Below are positions 24,988-34,176 of a stretch of DNA of 64,000 nt, one piece after another; position 1 is the first letter of the stretch; the number at the start of each line of letters is the position of its first letter. The stretch lies in the NCBI RefSeq assembly GCF_007970805.1, contig NZ_CP042433.1, positions 2,170,001 through 2,234,000 of the forward strand, given 5' to 3'. A model generated the notes under the pieces. It saw only the letters and a program-made list of their open reading frames with translations. It did no database searches and had not been told where the DNA came from. This stretch comes from Flavisolibacter ginsenosidimutans (GTDB lineage Bacteria > Bacteroidota > Bacteroidia > Chitinophagales > Chitinophagaceae). The position numbers and the translations under genes were made by a program.

Positions 24988-25773
24988 ATGCTCCATCTGC
25001 TAAAAATCGAATGGCTGAAAATTAAAAACTACCGCGCCTTCTGGGTATTCGGTGTTCTGTATCTCGTTTCCATTTTCCTCATCAATTACATTGCGTGGAA
25101 AGCGCACCAACGCACCGTTGAGGCCATGCCTGCCAGCGAACAAATCCTCGGCAACCCGTTTGCGTTTCCCAAAGTGTGGCAAACCGTTGGATGGATGAGC
25201 AGTTGGCTGCTTTATTTTCCGGGCATGATCATCATCATGCTGATGGTGAACGAGTTTAATTTTAAAACGCACCGGCAAAACATCATTGACGGCTTGAGCC
25301 GCCAGCAATTCATCGGCGTAAAAATATTGCTTTGCGTCATCATGGCCGTGCTCATTACCATCATCAACGTCATCACCGGTTTTGTGTTTGGCTCGATGTC
25401 GCAGGGATCGTTTTCCTGGGAAGGATTTGAGAACATCGGCTACGTTTTTTTGCAGGCCATTGCTTACATCTTTTTTGCGCTCATGCTGGCCGTGCTTTTC
25501 CGCCGGAGCGGCCTTGCCATCATCGTTTTCATTTTGTACGGACTTATTTTTGAGTGGCTGGCGACGGCCCTGATGACCTTCAATTTTCACATGGCGCCCT
25601 ATGGTTATTTCTTCCCGCTTCAGGTAACGGACGTGATGCTGCCCATTCCCTTTGGTAAAAAAGTTTTTTATCCCGACACGCCGGCTATAGGCGTGCTGAT
25701 TGCGGCACTTGCGGTTTATCTTTTCGCCTACGTGTTTTTTACGCGGCGGAAATTTGTAACCGATGACTTGTAA
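24988..25773 (+). CDS. ABC-2 type permease
   Basis: 261 residues with six hydrophobic segments (starts at about 19, 66, 113, 148, 178 and 232). The N-terminal LLKIEWLKIKNYRAFW is the amphipathic helix common to ABC-2 permeases. It pairs with the ATPase encoded upstream. A hairpin (25821-25848) and T-rich stretch after the stop may end the transcript. Confidence 0.88.
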   Translation: MLHLLKIEWLKIKNYRAFWVFGVLYLVSIFLINYIAWKAHQRTVEAMPASEQILGNPFAFPKVWQTVGWMSSWLLYFPGMIIIMLMVNEFNFKTHRQNIIDGLSRQQFIGVKILLCVIMAVLITIINVITGFVFGSMSQGSFSWEGFENIGYVFLQAIAYIFFALMLAVLFRRSGLAIIVFILYGLIFEWLATALMTFNFHMAPYGYFFPLQVTDVMLPIPFGKKVFYPDTPAIGVLIAALAVYLFAYVFFTRRKFVTDDL

Positions 25774-25820
25774 GCAAAGCAACCAATCGCACGAAAAATC
25801 GGTCTCTAAAAGTTTTCGCG

Positions 25821-25858
25821 GCAATCGGCCATTCCTTGCGCCGATTGTTGTATTTTTC
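25821..25858 (+). terminator. Weak hairpin terminator after the ABC permease
   Basis: gcaatcgg and ccgattgt form a stem with a short loop, followed by TGTATTTTT. The T-rich part (TATTTTTC, 25851-25858) could instead be the -7 element of the response-regulator gene. Confidence 0.4.
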
Positions 25859-25879
25859 AAATCTGAATTGAACTGTTTT

Positions 25880-26302
25880 ATGCAAGCAAGCCACAGCATT
25901 TTATTGGTGGAGGACGATGCAGACGACCGGTATATTATGCATCTGGCTTTCACCGAACTGACTTACACCGACCACATAAAAGTTTTTAACACAGGTGAAG
26001 AAATTTTAAGGTACCTGCACAACCTTCCCGATTCTTCGCTTTATCCGGCTTTGATTGTTTTGGATTACAACATGCCCGGCATGAACGGCGGCGAAGTGCT
26101 CATGCGCCTGAAGATGGACGACGCCCTTCGCGACATATCCATAGCAATGTACTCCACCGGCATGAGCACAATGGAATCAAAACTAAAAGCACTCGGCGCC
26201 TCTTATTGTTTTGAAAAAGGGCACCAGATTGGCGACGTGTACGCACTGGCCGAGAAACTGAAGGCCATTGTAGAAGGTGAAGAGGTGATTGAAAAAAAGT
26301 AA
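25880..26302 (+). CDS. Single-domain response regulator
   Basis: 140 residues, a receiver domain only. Acidic pocket VEDDADD (about 11-17), phosphoacceptor Asp in LIVLDYNMPGMNG (about 60), Thr/Ser in MYSTGMS and Lys in FEKGHQ are all present. No output domain, so it probably relays phosphate or acts by protein contact, like the Rcp1-type receivers common in Bacteroidota. No kinase is nearby. The frame is open upstream into the permease stop, but ATG 25880 starts the fold. Confidence 0.92.
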   Translation: MQASHSILLVEDDADDRYIMHLAFTELTYTDHIKVFNTGEEILRYLHNLPDSSLYPALIVLDYNMPGMNGGEVLMRLKMDDALRDISIAMYSTGMSTMESKLKALGASYCFEKGHQIGDVYALAEKLKAIVEGEEVIEKK

Positions 26303-26326
26303 GAGACTTGTCGAAAGATTTTTGAA

Positions 26327-26357
26327 TTGCCTGCAGAGTGATGCAGGCAATTTTTTT
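26327..26357 (+). terminator. Strong terminator after the response regulator
   Basis: Perfect 9-bp arms ttgcctgca / tgcaggcaa with a 6-nt loop, followed by seven T. Confidence 0.9.
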
Positions 26358-26371
26358 GCACCCTGCTTTTG

Positions 26372-26432
26372 GAATTCTATGAGGCTTTTGTTGCGTCACA
26401 TCTTGTACGTTCAGCAAGTGTCTATTCGTTAA
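26372..26432 (+). repeat. Dispersed TGTTGCGTCGCAC element, copy A
   Basis: Contains TTTTGTTGCGTCACATCTTGT, ACGTTC and CTATTCG in the same order as copies at 30250, 49045, 55840, 60404 and (inverted) 45362. It lies in the 358-bp gap between the response regulator and ftsZ. The rest of that gap holds the two terminators and nothing else I can support. Confidence 0.65.
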
Positions 26433-26554
26433 AGACTACTAACCTGAAGTTTACGTTGGCACGAACGCCAACCTGCGCAGCACTGCAGCCAGAAGTACAT
26501 AAACAATGAAATCAATCCCGATAATCCTTCTCCAACCCTCTCTATCCGCGGGCA

Positions 26555-26582
26555 TAAAAAAACCCCGCTGCGAGCAGCGGGG
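26555..26582 (-). terminator. Terminator of the dcw cluster behind ftsZ
   Basis: On the minus strand, 8-bp GC-rich arms (ccccgctg / cagcgggg) with a 4-nt loop are followed by seven T. It is about 80 bp after the ftsZ stop. Confidence 0.9.
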
Positions 26583-26660
26583 AACAACTAAAAACACAAG
26601 CCTATTCTGGAGTCCGGTAGTTGAAAACTACGTGGACGGCGGCTTCAATAGAAACAAACA

Positions 26661-28574
26661 TTAATCGGGCTTCTTCCCGTCTAGAAATGTATTGATGGTG
26701 CTGATGGTCGCGTTGTTCTTGCCATCGCTTTTCACCGTGTAATTGCTGTAAAAATTCTCAACAGCCGATCTGCCCTGTTGCAAGTCCATGTTGCGGCGAA
26801 TGTAGGCCGGCACGTTTTCGTACTCGTTGTTCGGGTCAGCCGCGTTCAGGTTGAACGACAGGTTGCGTAGCTTTTGCAAGCGGTCGGTTGCACGCTGCTT
26901 GTCGTCACCAGCATCGTTCACCGGCTGCTGTTCACCTGCCTTCGCTTGAGGCGTTTGTGGCGCATCGGCTGAAGGCTTTTCTTCACTTTGCGCTTCGGCT
27001 TTTATCACCAGTTTCATGTCCGACACCTCATCTTCTTTAAAAACATTTACAAGCGATGGCTTCGCGTCGTCCCGGGTATTTGCCTGCGGCGTTTCTTTCT
27101 TTGGCTCACTGTAAATATTCGAGGGCCGCGAAAGGTATCCTCCCGCTCCGGCGGCGGGTGCATTTTGCGAAGGCGCTGTTTTCTGTCCGCCCAAAATATT
27201 TTGGCGCAGGGCTTCAAACTTGTCTTCGAGCGCCTGCTTTTTGCGTTCCATTTCCACGCGTTCTTTTTCGCGTTCGGCCGCGGCAGTGTCCTCTTCGTCG
27301 GTTACAAACCTGAGTTGAATCGCCGGTGCAGGTGCTTCTTCTTTCGGCTCTTCTTCTTTTGTTGCCGTTCCGTCAAGGGAGAAAAGTTCGCGGGGTCCCT
27401 GCGGCTCTTCTTCTTCCTTAAAACTCAACTGCGGCATCGGTATGTCAGTAATGTTTTCTTCTTCGTCCACCAGCGTCGGCGCAAGCACATCCTCAGTTTT
27501 TTCTTCAATAACCGGTGCCGCTCTGGGGGCTTCTTTTTCCCCAAGCGTCATCACAATTTTTTCCTCCTGTGGCTGATGCTTGATGGCTACTTTTTTCACA
27601 AACGGATCTTTGTGCTCAAAACCGGTGGCGATGAGGGTGATGCCGATCTTTTCGCCCAGCGAATTGTCGTAACCCAGCCCCAAAATCACGTCGGTGTTCT
27701 CGCCCGCCTGGCTCAACAAATGCGTTTGAATGATCTCTACTTCGTCCATCGTGAACTCGTGTTCGCCCTCTGCAGAATTGATGTTGATGAGAATCCACTT
27801 GGCACCACGAATGTCGTTGTCGTTCAGCAGCGGTGAGTTCAATGCATCTTCAATAGCACGTTGCGCACGGTCTTCGCCCTCGCAGGCTGCGTTGCCTAAA
27901 ATGGCCACACCACCGTTCTTCATCACCGTGCACACGTCGGCAAAGTCAACGTTGATTTGGCCTGTACTGTTAATAACGTCGGTGATGCATTTCGCGGCCG
28001 TCGCCAATACGTTGTCGGCTTTTGCGAAAGCGTCGCGCATTTTCAGGTTGCCAAATTGATGGCGCAGTTTGTCGTTGCTGATCACCAACAGTGTGTCAAC
28101 GTACTGCTTTAAGTTCTTGATGCCTTCTTCGGCCTGCATCTGGCGCTTGCGGCCTTCGTACGAAAACGGGGTCGTAACGATGCCGACGGTTAGGATACCG
28201 AGATCTTTGCAAATTTTGGAAATGATGGGCGCACCGCCGGTTCCCGTACCGCCGCCCATACCGGCCGTAACGAAGGCCATCTTGGTGTTTACTTCCAAAA
28301 TGCGTTTGATTTCTTCCAGGCTTTCTTCGGTTGCCTGGCGGCCAATGTCGGGATTGGCGCCGGCGCCAAGTCCTTGCGTAAGGTGGGGCCCAAGCTGCAC
28401 TTTGTTAGGCACGGTGCTTTGCGTAATGGACTGTGCGTCGGTGTTGCAAATGATAAAGTTTACGCCTTCAATGTTTTGGCTGTACATGTGGTTGACGGCG
28501 TTGCTTCCGCCGCCGCCAATGCCGATCACTTTTATTATGGATGACTTTTCTTTGGGCAAATCAAAATGGATCAT
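26661..28574 (-). CDS. ftsZ: Cell division protein FtsZ
   Basis: 637 residues, much longer than the ~390 of E. coli. The tubulin-like core occupies 1-320: VIGIGGGGSNAVNHM, the GTP loop GMGGGTGTGGAP (about 108-119) and FADVCTVMKNGG. A ~260-residue acidic, Pro/Glu/Ala-rich linker follows. The conserved tip VPAYIRRN (FtsA-binding peptide) is at about 585, and a further ~45 residues follow it, which is unusual compared with proteobacteria. It forms the cytokinetic ring. It is the last gene of the cluster, after ftsA and a word-repeat gap. Confidence 0.97.
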   Translation of the reverse strand: MIHFDLPKEKSSIIKVIGIGGGGSNAVNHMYSQNIEGVNFIICNTDAQSITQSTVPNKVQLGPHLTQGLGAGANPDIGRQATEESLEEIKRILEVNTKMAFVTAGMGGGTGTGGAPIISKICKDLGILTVGIVTTPFSYEGRKRQMQAEEGIKNLKQYVDTLLVISNDKLRHQFGNLKMRDAFAKADNVLATAAKCITDVINSTGQINVDFADVCTVMKNGGVAILGNAACEGEDRAQRAIEDALNSPLLNDNDIRGAKWILININSAEGEHEFTMDEVEIIQTHLLSQAGENTDVILGLGYDNSLGEKIGITLIATGFEHKDPFVKKVAIKHQPQEEKIVMTLGEKEAPRAAPVIEEKTEDVLAPTLVDEEENITDIPMPQLSFKEEEEPQGPRELFSLDGTATKEEEPKEEAPAPAIQLRFVTDEEDTAAAEREKERVEMERKKQALEDKFEALRQNILGGQKTAPSQNAPAAGAGGYLSRPSNIYSEPKKETPQANTRDDAKPSLVNVFKEDEVSDMKLVIKAEAQSEEKPSADAPQTPQAKAGEQQPVNDAGDDKQRATDRLQKLRNLSFNLNAADPNNEYENVPAYIRRNMDLQQGRSAVENFYSNYTVKSDGKNNATISTINTFLDGKKPD

Positions 28575-28652
28575 AAAATCGTTTTTTGTGTCGTCGCCTA
28601 CAGCAACGACGGTTGAGAATTGTTTTGGGTGGAAGGACTGGGCTTGCTTGAG

Positions 28653-28724
28653 AATTATGAGTTATGAGTTAGAAATTATGAGTTGGTTTCAACATTCATA
28701 ATTCATCATTCTAAACTCATAATT
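28653..28724. repeat. Inverted word repeat between ftsA and ftsZ
   Basis: aattatgagtt at 28653-28663 (repeated at 28675) pairs perfectly with aactcataatt at 28714-28724. The right arm ends 2 bp from the ftsA stop codon. Words of the ATTATGAGTT type fill the rest. Confidence 0.85.
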
Positions 28725-28726
28725 AA

Positions 28727-30100
28727 TTACAGTTTCTCGTCTTCGTCTTCTTTAAACATTTCAATCAAACTGTTTTTGAATTTGGGCCAGAAATTCGTTA
28801 AACCCCTACTGCGGGCGGGTTTCATTGCACTGCCGTTCGCATCTACCAAAACCGATTCCTCGTGTATGATTTCCTGCTTCAAACCTTCGGGCACTTCCAC
28901 TCTTTTATAAGTAGAATTAAACTGCTTGCGGTCATGCTCAAAATCATCATAGCCTTTTAAGATCAAACCCAAACAAGTGGCGTACGTTGGCTTGGCCAAT
29001 TCGTCAATGTGGTTGGGTGCAAGATGCTCGTTGGGCAAGCCAATGCGTGCATTTAAACCCGTTGCGTATTCTGTCAATTGAATCAGGTGTTTCAACTGTG
29101 AGCCTCCACCTGTAAGAATGATGCCACCATTTAAATTTTTATTGTCTAATCCAACCTGTTTTAAATGGTAGGTCACAAAATCCAGGATTTCGCTCATGCG
29201 TGCCTGAATGATGTGCGCCAGATTTTTTACGCTGATTTCTTTGGCCGGCATGCCGCGCAGACCCGGAATGGTAATGTAGGCATTGGTCTTTGCTTCGTTG
29301 GCCAGCGCACTGCCGAACTGCACCTTCATTTGCTCTGCCTGAGTTTTTAAAACGCCCAGCCCTGTCTTGATATCATTGGTGATATTTTCTCCCGCAAACG
29401 GAATCACGGCTGTGTGTTTTAAAATCCCTTCATAGAAGATGGCAAGGTCGGTAGTGCCGCCGCCAATGTCCACAATGGCCACACCGGCTTCCAGGTCTTC
29501 TTCGGCCATTACGGCCGCCGCAGAAGCCAGTGGTTGCAACACCAGGTCCTTCGTTACCAGGTCCGATTTTTCCACCGAACGCTTGATGTTGCGGATAGCA
29601 TTTTTGTCGCCGGTGATGATGTGAAAATTGGCGCCCACTTTTACGCCACTGTAGCCGATGGGGTCCTGAATGTTTTGAAAATTGTCAACGGTAAATTCCT
29701 GCGGAATTACGTCAATGATCTGGTCGCCGGCCGGAATGTACGTCTTGTACTGGTCGGCGATCAGTTGGTCAATCTCGCGTTGCGAAATTTCGTTTTCCGT
29801 TTCCTGCCGTACAATGTCGCCGCGGGTTTGCAAGCTCTTGATGTGATGCCCTGCAATGCCCACGTAAACTTCGTTGATTACCAAACTTGGGTTCGACGAA
29901 TAGCAGGCTTCCAGCGCCTGCTTAATGGCCTTAATGGTTTCGTCAATGTTGAGGACTTGCCCGTGTTTCACGCCGTTGGAATTAGCGCGGCCAAATCCCA
30001 AAATCTCCAGCTTGTCGAACTCGTTCTTTCGTCCGGCAATCACGGCAATTTTGGTGGTTCCAATGTCAAGCCCCACAATAATTGGTTGCTCGTTGTTCAT
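28727..30100 (-). CDS. ftsA: Cell division protein FtsA
   Basis: 457 residues, actin fold. IVGLDIGTTKIAVIAGR (phosphate 1), VDIGGGTTDLAIF (phosphate 2), and ILTGGGSQLKHLIQL (adenosine) are all visible. The SHS2 (1C) subdomain is near 85-165. The C-terminal NSLIEMFKEDEDEKL is an amphipathic, acidic tail that should tether FtsZ to the membrane. The order ftsQ-ftsA-ftsZ is canonical, but ftsA and ftsQ are separated by a 293-bp gap with a repeat element. Confidence 0.96.
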   Translation of the reverse strand: MNNEQPIIVGLDIGTTKIAVIAGRKNEFDKLEILGFGRANSNGVKHGQVLNIDETIKAIKQALEACYSSNPSLVINEVYVGIAGHHIKSLQTRGDIVRQETENEISQREIDQLIADQYKTYIPAGDQIIDVIPQEFTVDNFQNIQDPIGYSGVKVGANFHIITGDKNAIRNIKRSVEKSDLVTKDLVLQPLASAAAVMAEEDLEAGVAIVDIGGGTTDLAIFYEGILKHTAVIPFAGENITNDIKTGLGVLKTQAEQMKVQFGSALANEAKTNAYITIPGLRGMPAKEISVKNLAHIIQARMSEILDFVTYHLKQVGLDNKNLNGGIILTGGGSQLKHLIQLTEYATGLNARIGLPNEHLAPNHIDELAKPTYATCLGLILKGYDDFEHDRKQFNSTYKRVEVPEGLKQEIIHEESVLVDANGSAMKPARSRGLTNFWPKFKNSLIEMFKEDEDEKL

Positions 30101-30393
30101 ATTGTTGTTTTTAGTTGTTGCTCACGGATTACAAGGAAAAACGAATTGCACGGATTGGATGAACACTCTTCTTCCGTTTTCCTTTTTGTGGTTGCGCCTT
30201 TGCATAACCAATATTTTTTTGTACTGAGCAACAGTGCTGCTATTAAGCTTCTGTTGCGTCGCACACTTCAACGTTCGTCCCGCTATTCGGCAAGACCGCC
30301 CATTCCGGCTTGCACATTCGCTTCGGCTGGCGAGGCTTTGTGCGCCAGTAGCTTCTCCCTATTGGAAAAGCGTGAATGCGCTTAACGAGTAAA
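30101..30393. other. ftsQ-ftsA gap containing dispersed element copy B
   Basis: 293 bp inside the division cluster. It contains CACGGATTACAAGG-type words near 30123, then a copy of the dispersed element. The core runs about 30250-30295 (CTGTTGCGTCGCACACTTC, ACGTTCG and CTATTCGGCAAGA), and homology to copy F extends back to about 30195 through TTTTTTGTACTGAGCAACAGTGCTGCTATT-like sequence in two pieces. No ORF on either strand is convincing. Confidence 0.65.
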
Positions 30394-31506
30394 CTAATAC
30401 TCGTTCCTGCTTTTTGCCGGCATAACTGCCTTTGGCTTTAGCGTTTGTTTCTTAATCGGCTTTTTCGGTGGCTTTTGAGGACTGGGTTTCTGGATTTGGT
30501 TTTTCGCTGGATTGGATTTTTGTTGCCCTGGTCTATCAGCAGTTGATGGATTGTTCTCAGTCGTTGTTGGCTCTAACGGCGGTTCGGTCAACGAATCGTT
30601 TATTGTTGTTGGTTGCGCCTTTACCCACGGTATGGCAGGCAACGCATCATCCGGTTCTTCTTCCGCTGCTTTACGCTTCATCAGTTCTTCAATGTTCTTC
30701 TGCAGTTGAATGGAATCAACAACCGAGGTCGGTCCTTTGCGAACCGCAACAACCTGGCCTTCAAACTGCACGTCAAGCGTACTGTATTTTGCAAGGCCCG
30801 CTTTGGGCAGGACCTGCTTGTAAAAAATCATCAGGTTGTTCAGCTTCTTTTCCACGTCTTCGCCGTAACCGAGTTTGATGATGTGGCTTCCAATCACAGG
30901 CACCAGCTCAAACTTTCGTTCGGGTGTAATGTCTATCTGCCCTATTTGCGCATTCCAGAACGAATCCTTCACAATTGCCGCAACCACGTCTTTCAAACCC
31001 CGCAGTGTTATGCTGTCTTTCGCGTTAAACCTTTTATCGCTTGTGAAGCCCGTAACCACCGGTAGCCTGACGCTGTAGGTCTCCAGCAAGGGCAATTGAA
31101 AACCCGAACTGTCAATGTAAAACGAAGCGCCGGCCGTATTGAATACTCTTGCTATCGGTTGTCGTTCCCAAACCGAAACGTGCAGCACGTCTTTCGTGTC
31201 TAAATAAATTTCAGCATCGCGTATCCACGGATTTGCTTCCAGGGTTCTTTCCAGCGCACCCAGGTTCAGGTCGCCAAAATGTTTGTTTACAACTGGCCCC
31301 TTTGCCGTGTGCTCGATTGTTTTCAACACGTCGCCTTTCTGCACATAAAGCGTTTCTCCGTCGCCGTTAATAGAAACCGTTACACCCTTGCAGGTACGTG
31401 ATTTTGTTTTGCCATTGGCCGCAATGACCAGCGTGGCAATACCACCCAGCACCGCAATCCACGCAGCGAAGAAAAGAATACGATATATGGGTCGTTTAAA
31501 CTTCAA
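30394..31506 (-). CDS. ftsQ: Cell division protein FtsQ
   Basis: 370 residues. A short cytosolic part, one membrane segment at about 10-28 (ILFFAAWIAVLGGIATLVIAA), a POTRA-like region (about 40-115) and the FtsQ beta domain to about 255. The last ~90 residues are a Pro/Lys-rich low-complexity tail (for example KPSPQKPPKKPIKKQ). Sequence identity in this family is low; position between murC and ftsA supports the call. It links FtsL/FtsB-type proteins to the divisome. The start is 82 bp after murC, with a perfect inverted repeat between. Confidence 0.88.
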   Translation of the reverse strand: MKFKRPIYRILFFAAWIAVLGGIATLVIAANGKTKSRTCKGVTVSINGDGETLYVQKGDVLKTIEHTAKGPVVNKHFGDLNLGALERTLEANPWIRDAEIYLDTKDVLHVSVWERQPIARVFNTAGASFYIDSSGFQLPLLETYSVRLPVVTGFTSDKRFNAKDSITLRGLKDVVAAIVKDSFWNAQIGQIDITPERKFELVPVIGSHIIKLGYGEDVEKKLNNLMIFYKQVLPKAGLAKYSTLDVQFEGQVVAVRKGPTSVVDSIQLQKNIEELMKRKAAEEEPDDALPAIPWVKAQPTTINDSLTEPPLEPTTTENNPSTADRPGQQKSNPAKNQIQKPSPQKPPKKPIKKQTLKPKAVMPAKSRNEY

Positions 31507-31523
31507 TCGTTTTTTATTTAGAA

Positions 31524-31601
31524 GTTGATTGGTTGATAAGTTGACAGGTGCTTGGCTGCGTCAACGTACTTTTCAACGAATCAACTTATCAACCAATCAA
31601 C
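31524..31601. repeat. Perfect 21-bp inverted word repeat overlapping the murC stop
   Basis: Arms 31524-31544 and 31581-31601 match at all 21 positions over a 36-nt loop. The right arm includes the last codons of murC and its TGA stop (31589-31591). The word gttgattggttgat is shared with the repeat before rsmI at 14846. Confidence 0.95.
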
Positions 31602-33016
31602 ATTTCCTTCACCGGTTTCACCAATGCATCAATGTCACCCGCGCCGGCCATCACCATCACTTCACCAAATTCCTTGTTCAATTCTTTTGCGTGCTGTTTC
31701 ATCCACGCTAAAAATTCTTCTTTCGATAAGACTTGCTTATCATCCCGTTCCACGCCTTTCAAAATCATTTCGCTGCTCACGCCTTCAACGGGCAGTTCCC
31801 TGGCCGGATAAATGGGCAAAAGAATTACCCGGTCGGCAATGGACAATGCGTCGGCAAAGCCACCGGCCAGGTCGCGGGTTCTGCTGAATAAATGCGGTTG
31901 GAAAATGATCGTCACCACACGCTGCGGGAACAAGCTTCGAACACTCGTGAGCAAAGCTCTCAACTCCTCGGGATGATGCGCATAATCATCGACCAACACG
32001 GGTTGCACGTAGGCGCCTTCGCTGAATTTTTTCGGTGGAATCACGTACTCAAACCTTCGGTGCACGCCTTTAAATGCCGCAAGGGCCGCTTTAACTTTTT
32101 CGTCGTCAATTTTTAACGACGAAGCCACCGCAACCGCAGCCACAGCATTCTCCACGTTGTGCATGCCGCCGATCCGCAACTCGCAATTTGAAAGAACTTT
32201 ATCTTTTAGCTGAACATCGAAACGATAACCGCCTTCTTCTATTTTTATTCGGGCCGCAAATATATCGGCTGCATCGTTCTGAAGACTGTATGTCCAGCGT
32301 TTTTTTACCGTTGTTTCTTTTAATCGCTTTAAACCAAATTTACCGATGAGCAGGCCGCCTTCTTTTACCTTGTTGGCAAACTGCACAAACGCATCCTGCA
32401 CCGCTTCCTCATCACCATAAATATCCAGGTGATCAGCATCCATAGCCGTAATTACCGCTACGTCCGGACTCAACTTCAAAAAGCTACGGTCGTATTCGTC
32501 GGCTTCAATCACACACACGTTGTTGTCGCTGCTCCAAAAGTTTGTGTCGTAGTTAGACGCAATACCGCCGAGGAATGCGTTGCAACCATAACCGCTGTGC
32601 CGCAGGATGTGTGCAACCATTGTTGTGATGGTTGTTTTGCCGTGCGTGCCACCGATACAGATGTTAAAAGAACTTTCGCTGATGGCTCCTAACACGTCGC
32701 TGCGTTTGACAACGTTGTAACCGTTCGTTTGATAATAAACCAACTCTTTGTGGTCTTTTGGAACGGCCGGCGTGTACACCACCAAAGCAACGTCTTTCGG
32801 AACGGCTGCCACGTCTTCTGTGTAATGAATCTCCGCCCCTTCTGCACGAAGTGCTTTTGTCAGCGCTGTTTCCGTTTTGTCGTAACCACTAACCTTAATC
32901 CCTTTTGAAAGGAAGTAACGGGCAAGGGCACTCATGCCGATGCCGCCGATGCCAATGAAATAAACCCTCCGCGAAGGAGAATCCAGTATTTCCTGTATGT
33001 TCACCGTAGGGTTCAT
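31589..33016 (-). CDS. murC: UDP-N-acetylmuramate-L-alanine ligase
   Basis: 475 residues. Adds L-Ala to UDP-MurNAc. N-terminal nucleotide-sugar loop YFIGIGGIGMSALARYF (about 19-34), ATP loop GGTHGKTTITTMVAHIL (about 118), EADEYDRSFL, and HPEEL in the C-terminal domain. The final three residues (LIG) and the stop codon are encoded by a repeat arm. It lies 15 bp after murG. Confidence 0.97.
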   Translation of the reverse strand: MNPTVNIQEILDSPSRRVYFIGIGGIGMSALARYFLSKGIKVSGYDKTETALTKALRAEGAEIHYTEDVAAVPKDVALVVYTPAVPKDHKELVYYQTNGYNVVKRSDVLGAISESSFNICIGGTHGKTTITTMVAHILRHSGYGCNAFLGGIASNYDTNFWSSDNNVCVIEADEYDRSFLKLSPDVAVITAMDADHLDIYGDEEAVQDAFVQFANKVKEGGLLIGKFGLKRLKETTVKKRWTYSLQNDAADIFAARIKIEEGGYRFDVQLKDKVLSNCELRIGGMHNVENAVAAVAVASSLKIDDEKVKAALAAFKGVHRRFEYVIPPKKFSEGAYVQPVLVDDYAHHPEELRALLTSVRSLFPQRVVTIIFQPHLFSRTRDLAGGFADALSIADRVILLPIYPARELPVEGVSSEMILKGVERDDKQVLSKEEFLAWMKQHAKELNKEFGEVMVMAGAGDIDALVKPVKEMLIG

Positions 33017-33031
33017 CCGGCAGTTAGTTCC

Positions 33032-34126
33032 TTAGTTTATTGTTTTCAAAATTTCGTCTGCAATTTTTTTGTCTGCATCGGTTACCGCCAATGCAGAGAT
33101 GTTTTCTTTCAACTTGGTTTGCTTTGTTTCATCATTTGCCAACGCAATGATGGTTGATACGACTTTCTCCTTTGCTTCGCTATCCTTCACCATTAATGCG
33201 GCATCTTTTTTCACAAGGTTTTGTGCGTTCACCGTTTGGTGGTCTTCGGCAGCAAACGGATAGGGCACGAACAAAACGGGCTTTCTCACCACGCACAATT
33301 CGGCGATTGCCATCGCCCCGGCTCTTGAGACAACAATATCCGCTGCTGCATAGGCATATTGCATTTCTTTTATGAAATCGCTAACCCAAACATTTTCTTT
33401 TTTCGCGGCCGCATCCTCCCATCTCTGTGCGCCGGTCTTGCCGGTTTGCCAAATCAGTTGCAGGCCTGCGTTCGTTAATTCAATCAAACCGTTTTCAATG
33501 GCTTCGTTGATGGACCGCGCACCCAAACTCCCTCCCACAATTAACACCGTTTTCTTTCCCGGCTGTAAATTAAAAAAGCGCAAGGCTTCTTCTTTTGCAA
33601 CGGTCGCAACGTTCACAATGTCGGGCCGCACAGGGTTGCCCGTAATCATAATTTTTTCTTGCGGAAAGAATTGCTGCATGTTATCGCTTGCCACAAACAC
33701 CTTTGTTGCCTTTTTCCCCAAGAGCATGTTTGACTTTCCCGCGAACGAATTTGATTCGTGAACGAAGGAAGGAATGCCCTTTGCCTGCGCAAAACGCAAA
33801 ACCGGAAAGGATGAATAACCACCCACGCCAATCACGGCATTGGGTACAAACTTTTTAAAGATGCGGCGCACCTGCAAAAAGCTTTTCACCAGCTTGGCCG
33901 GCAGACTTATGTTTTTTATCAAAGAGCTTCGGTTAAAACCCGCAATGTCTAATCCTTCTATTTTGTATCCCGCTTGCGGCACTTTCTCCATCTCCATTTT
34001 CCCCTTTGCTCCGACAAACAAAATTTCAACTGTATTGTCTGCTTTTTTCAACGCATTGGCAATGGCAATTGCAGGGAAAATGTGCCCGCCTGTTCCACCG
34101 CCTGCTATGATGATTCGTTTTGCCAT
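33032..34126 (-). CDS. murG: UDP-GlcNAc:lipid I GlcNAc transferase
   Basis: 364 residues, GT-B fold. N-terminal loop IIAGGGTGGHIFPAIAIA (5-22), second loop VIGVGGYSSFPVL, C-terminal donor site VVSRAGAMAIAEL and FVPYPFAAEDHQTVNA. It converts lipid I to lipid II on the inner face of the membrane. It is 50 bp after ftsW. Confidence 0.96.
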   Translation of the reverse strand: MAKRIIIAGGGTGGHIFPAIAIANALKKADNTVEILFVGAKGKMEMEKVPQAGYKIEGLDIAGFNRSSLIKNISLPAKLVKSFLQVRRIFKKFVPNAVIGVGGYSSFPVLRFAQAKGIPSFVHESNSFAGKSNMLLGKKATKVFVASDNMQQFFPQEKIMITGNPVRPDIVNVATVAKEEALRFFNLQPGKKTVLIVGGSLGARSINEAIENGLIELTNAGLQLIWQTGKTGAQRWEDAAAKKENVWVSDFIKEMQYAYAAADIVVSRAGAMAIAELCVVRKPVLFVPYPFAAEDHQTVNAQNLVKKDAALMVKDSEAKEKVVSTIIALANDETKQTKLKENISALAVTDADKKIADEILKTIN

Positions 34127-34176
34127 TCGTTACATTACCTTCTATTCATTTTCGGTGGACGTGCCAAGGGCTGTCC

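Noticed and set aside
26988-27836. 282-codon plus-strand open frame opposite ftsZ
   Set aside because: Mirror of the low-complexity FtsZ linker; Phe/Arg/Cys-rich and without any domain.
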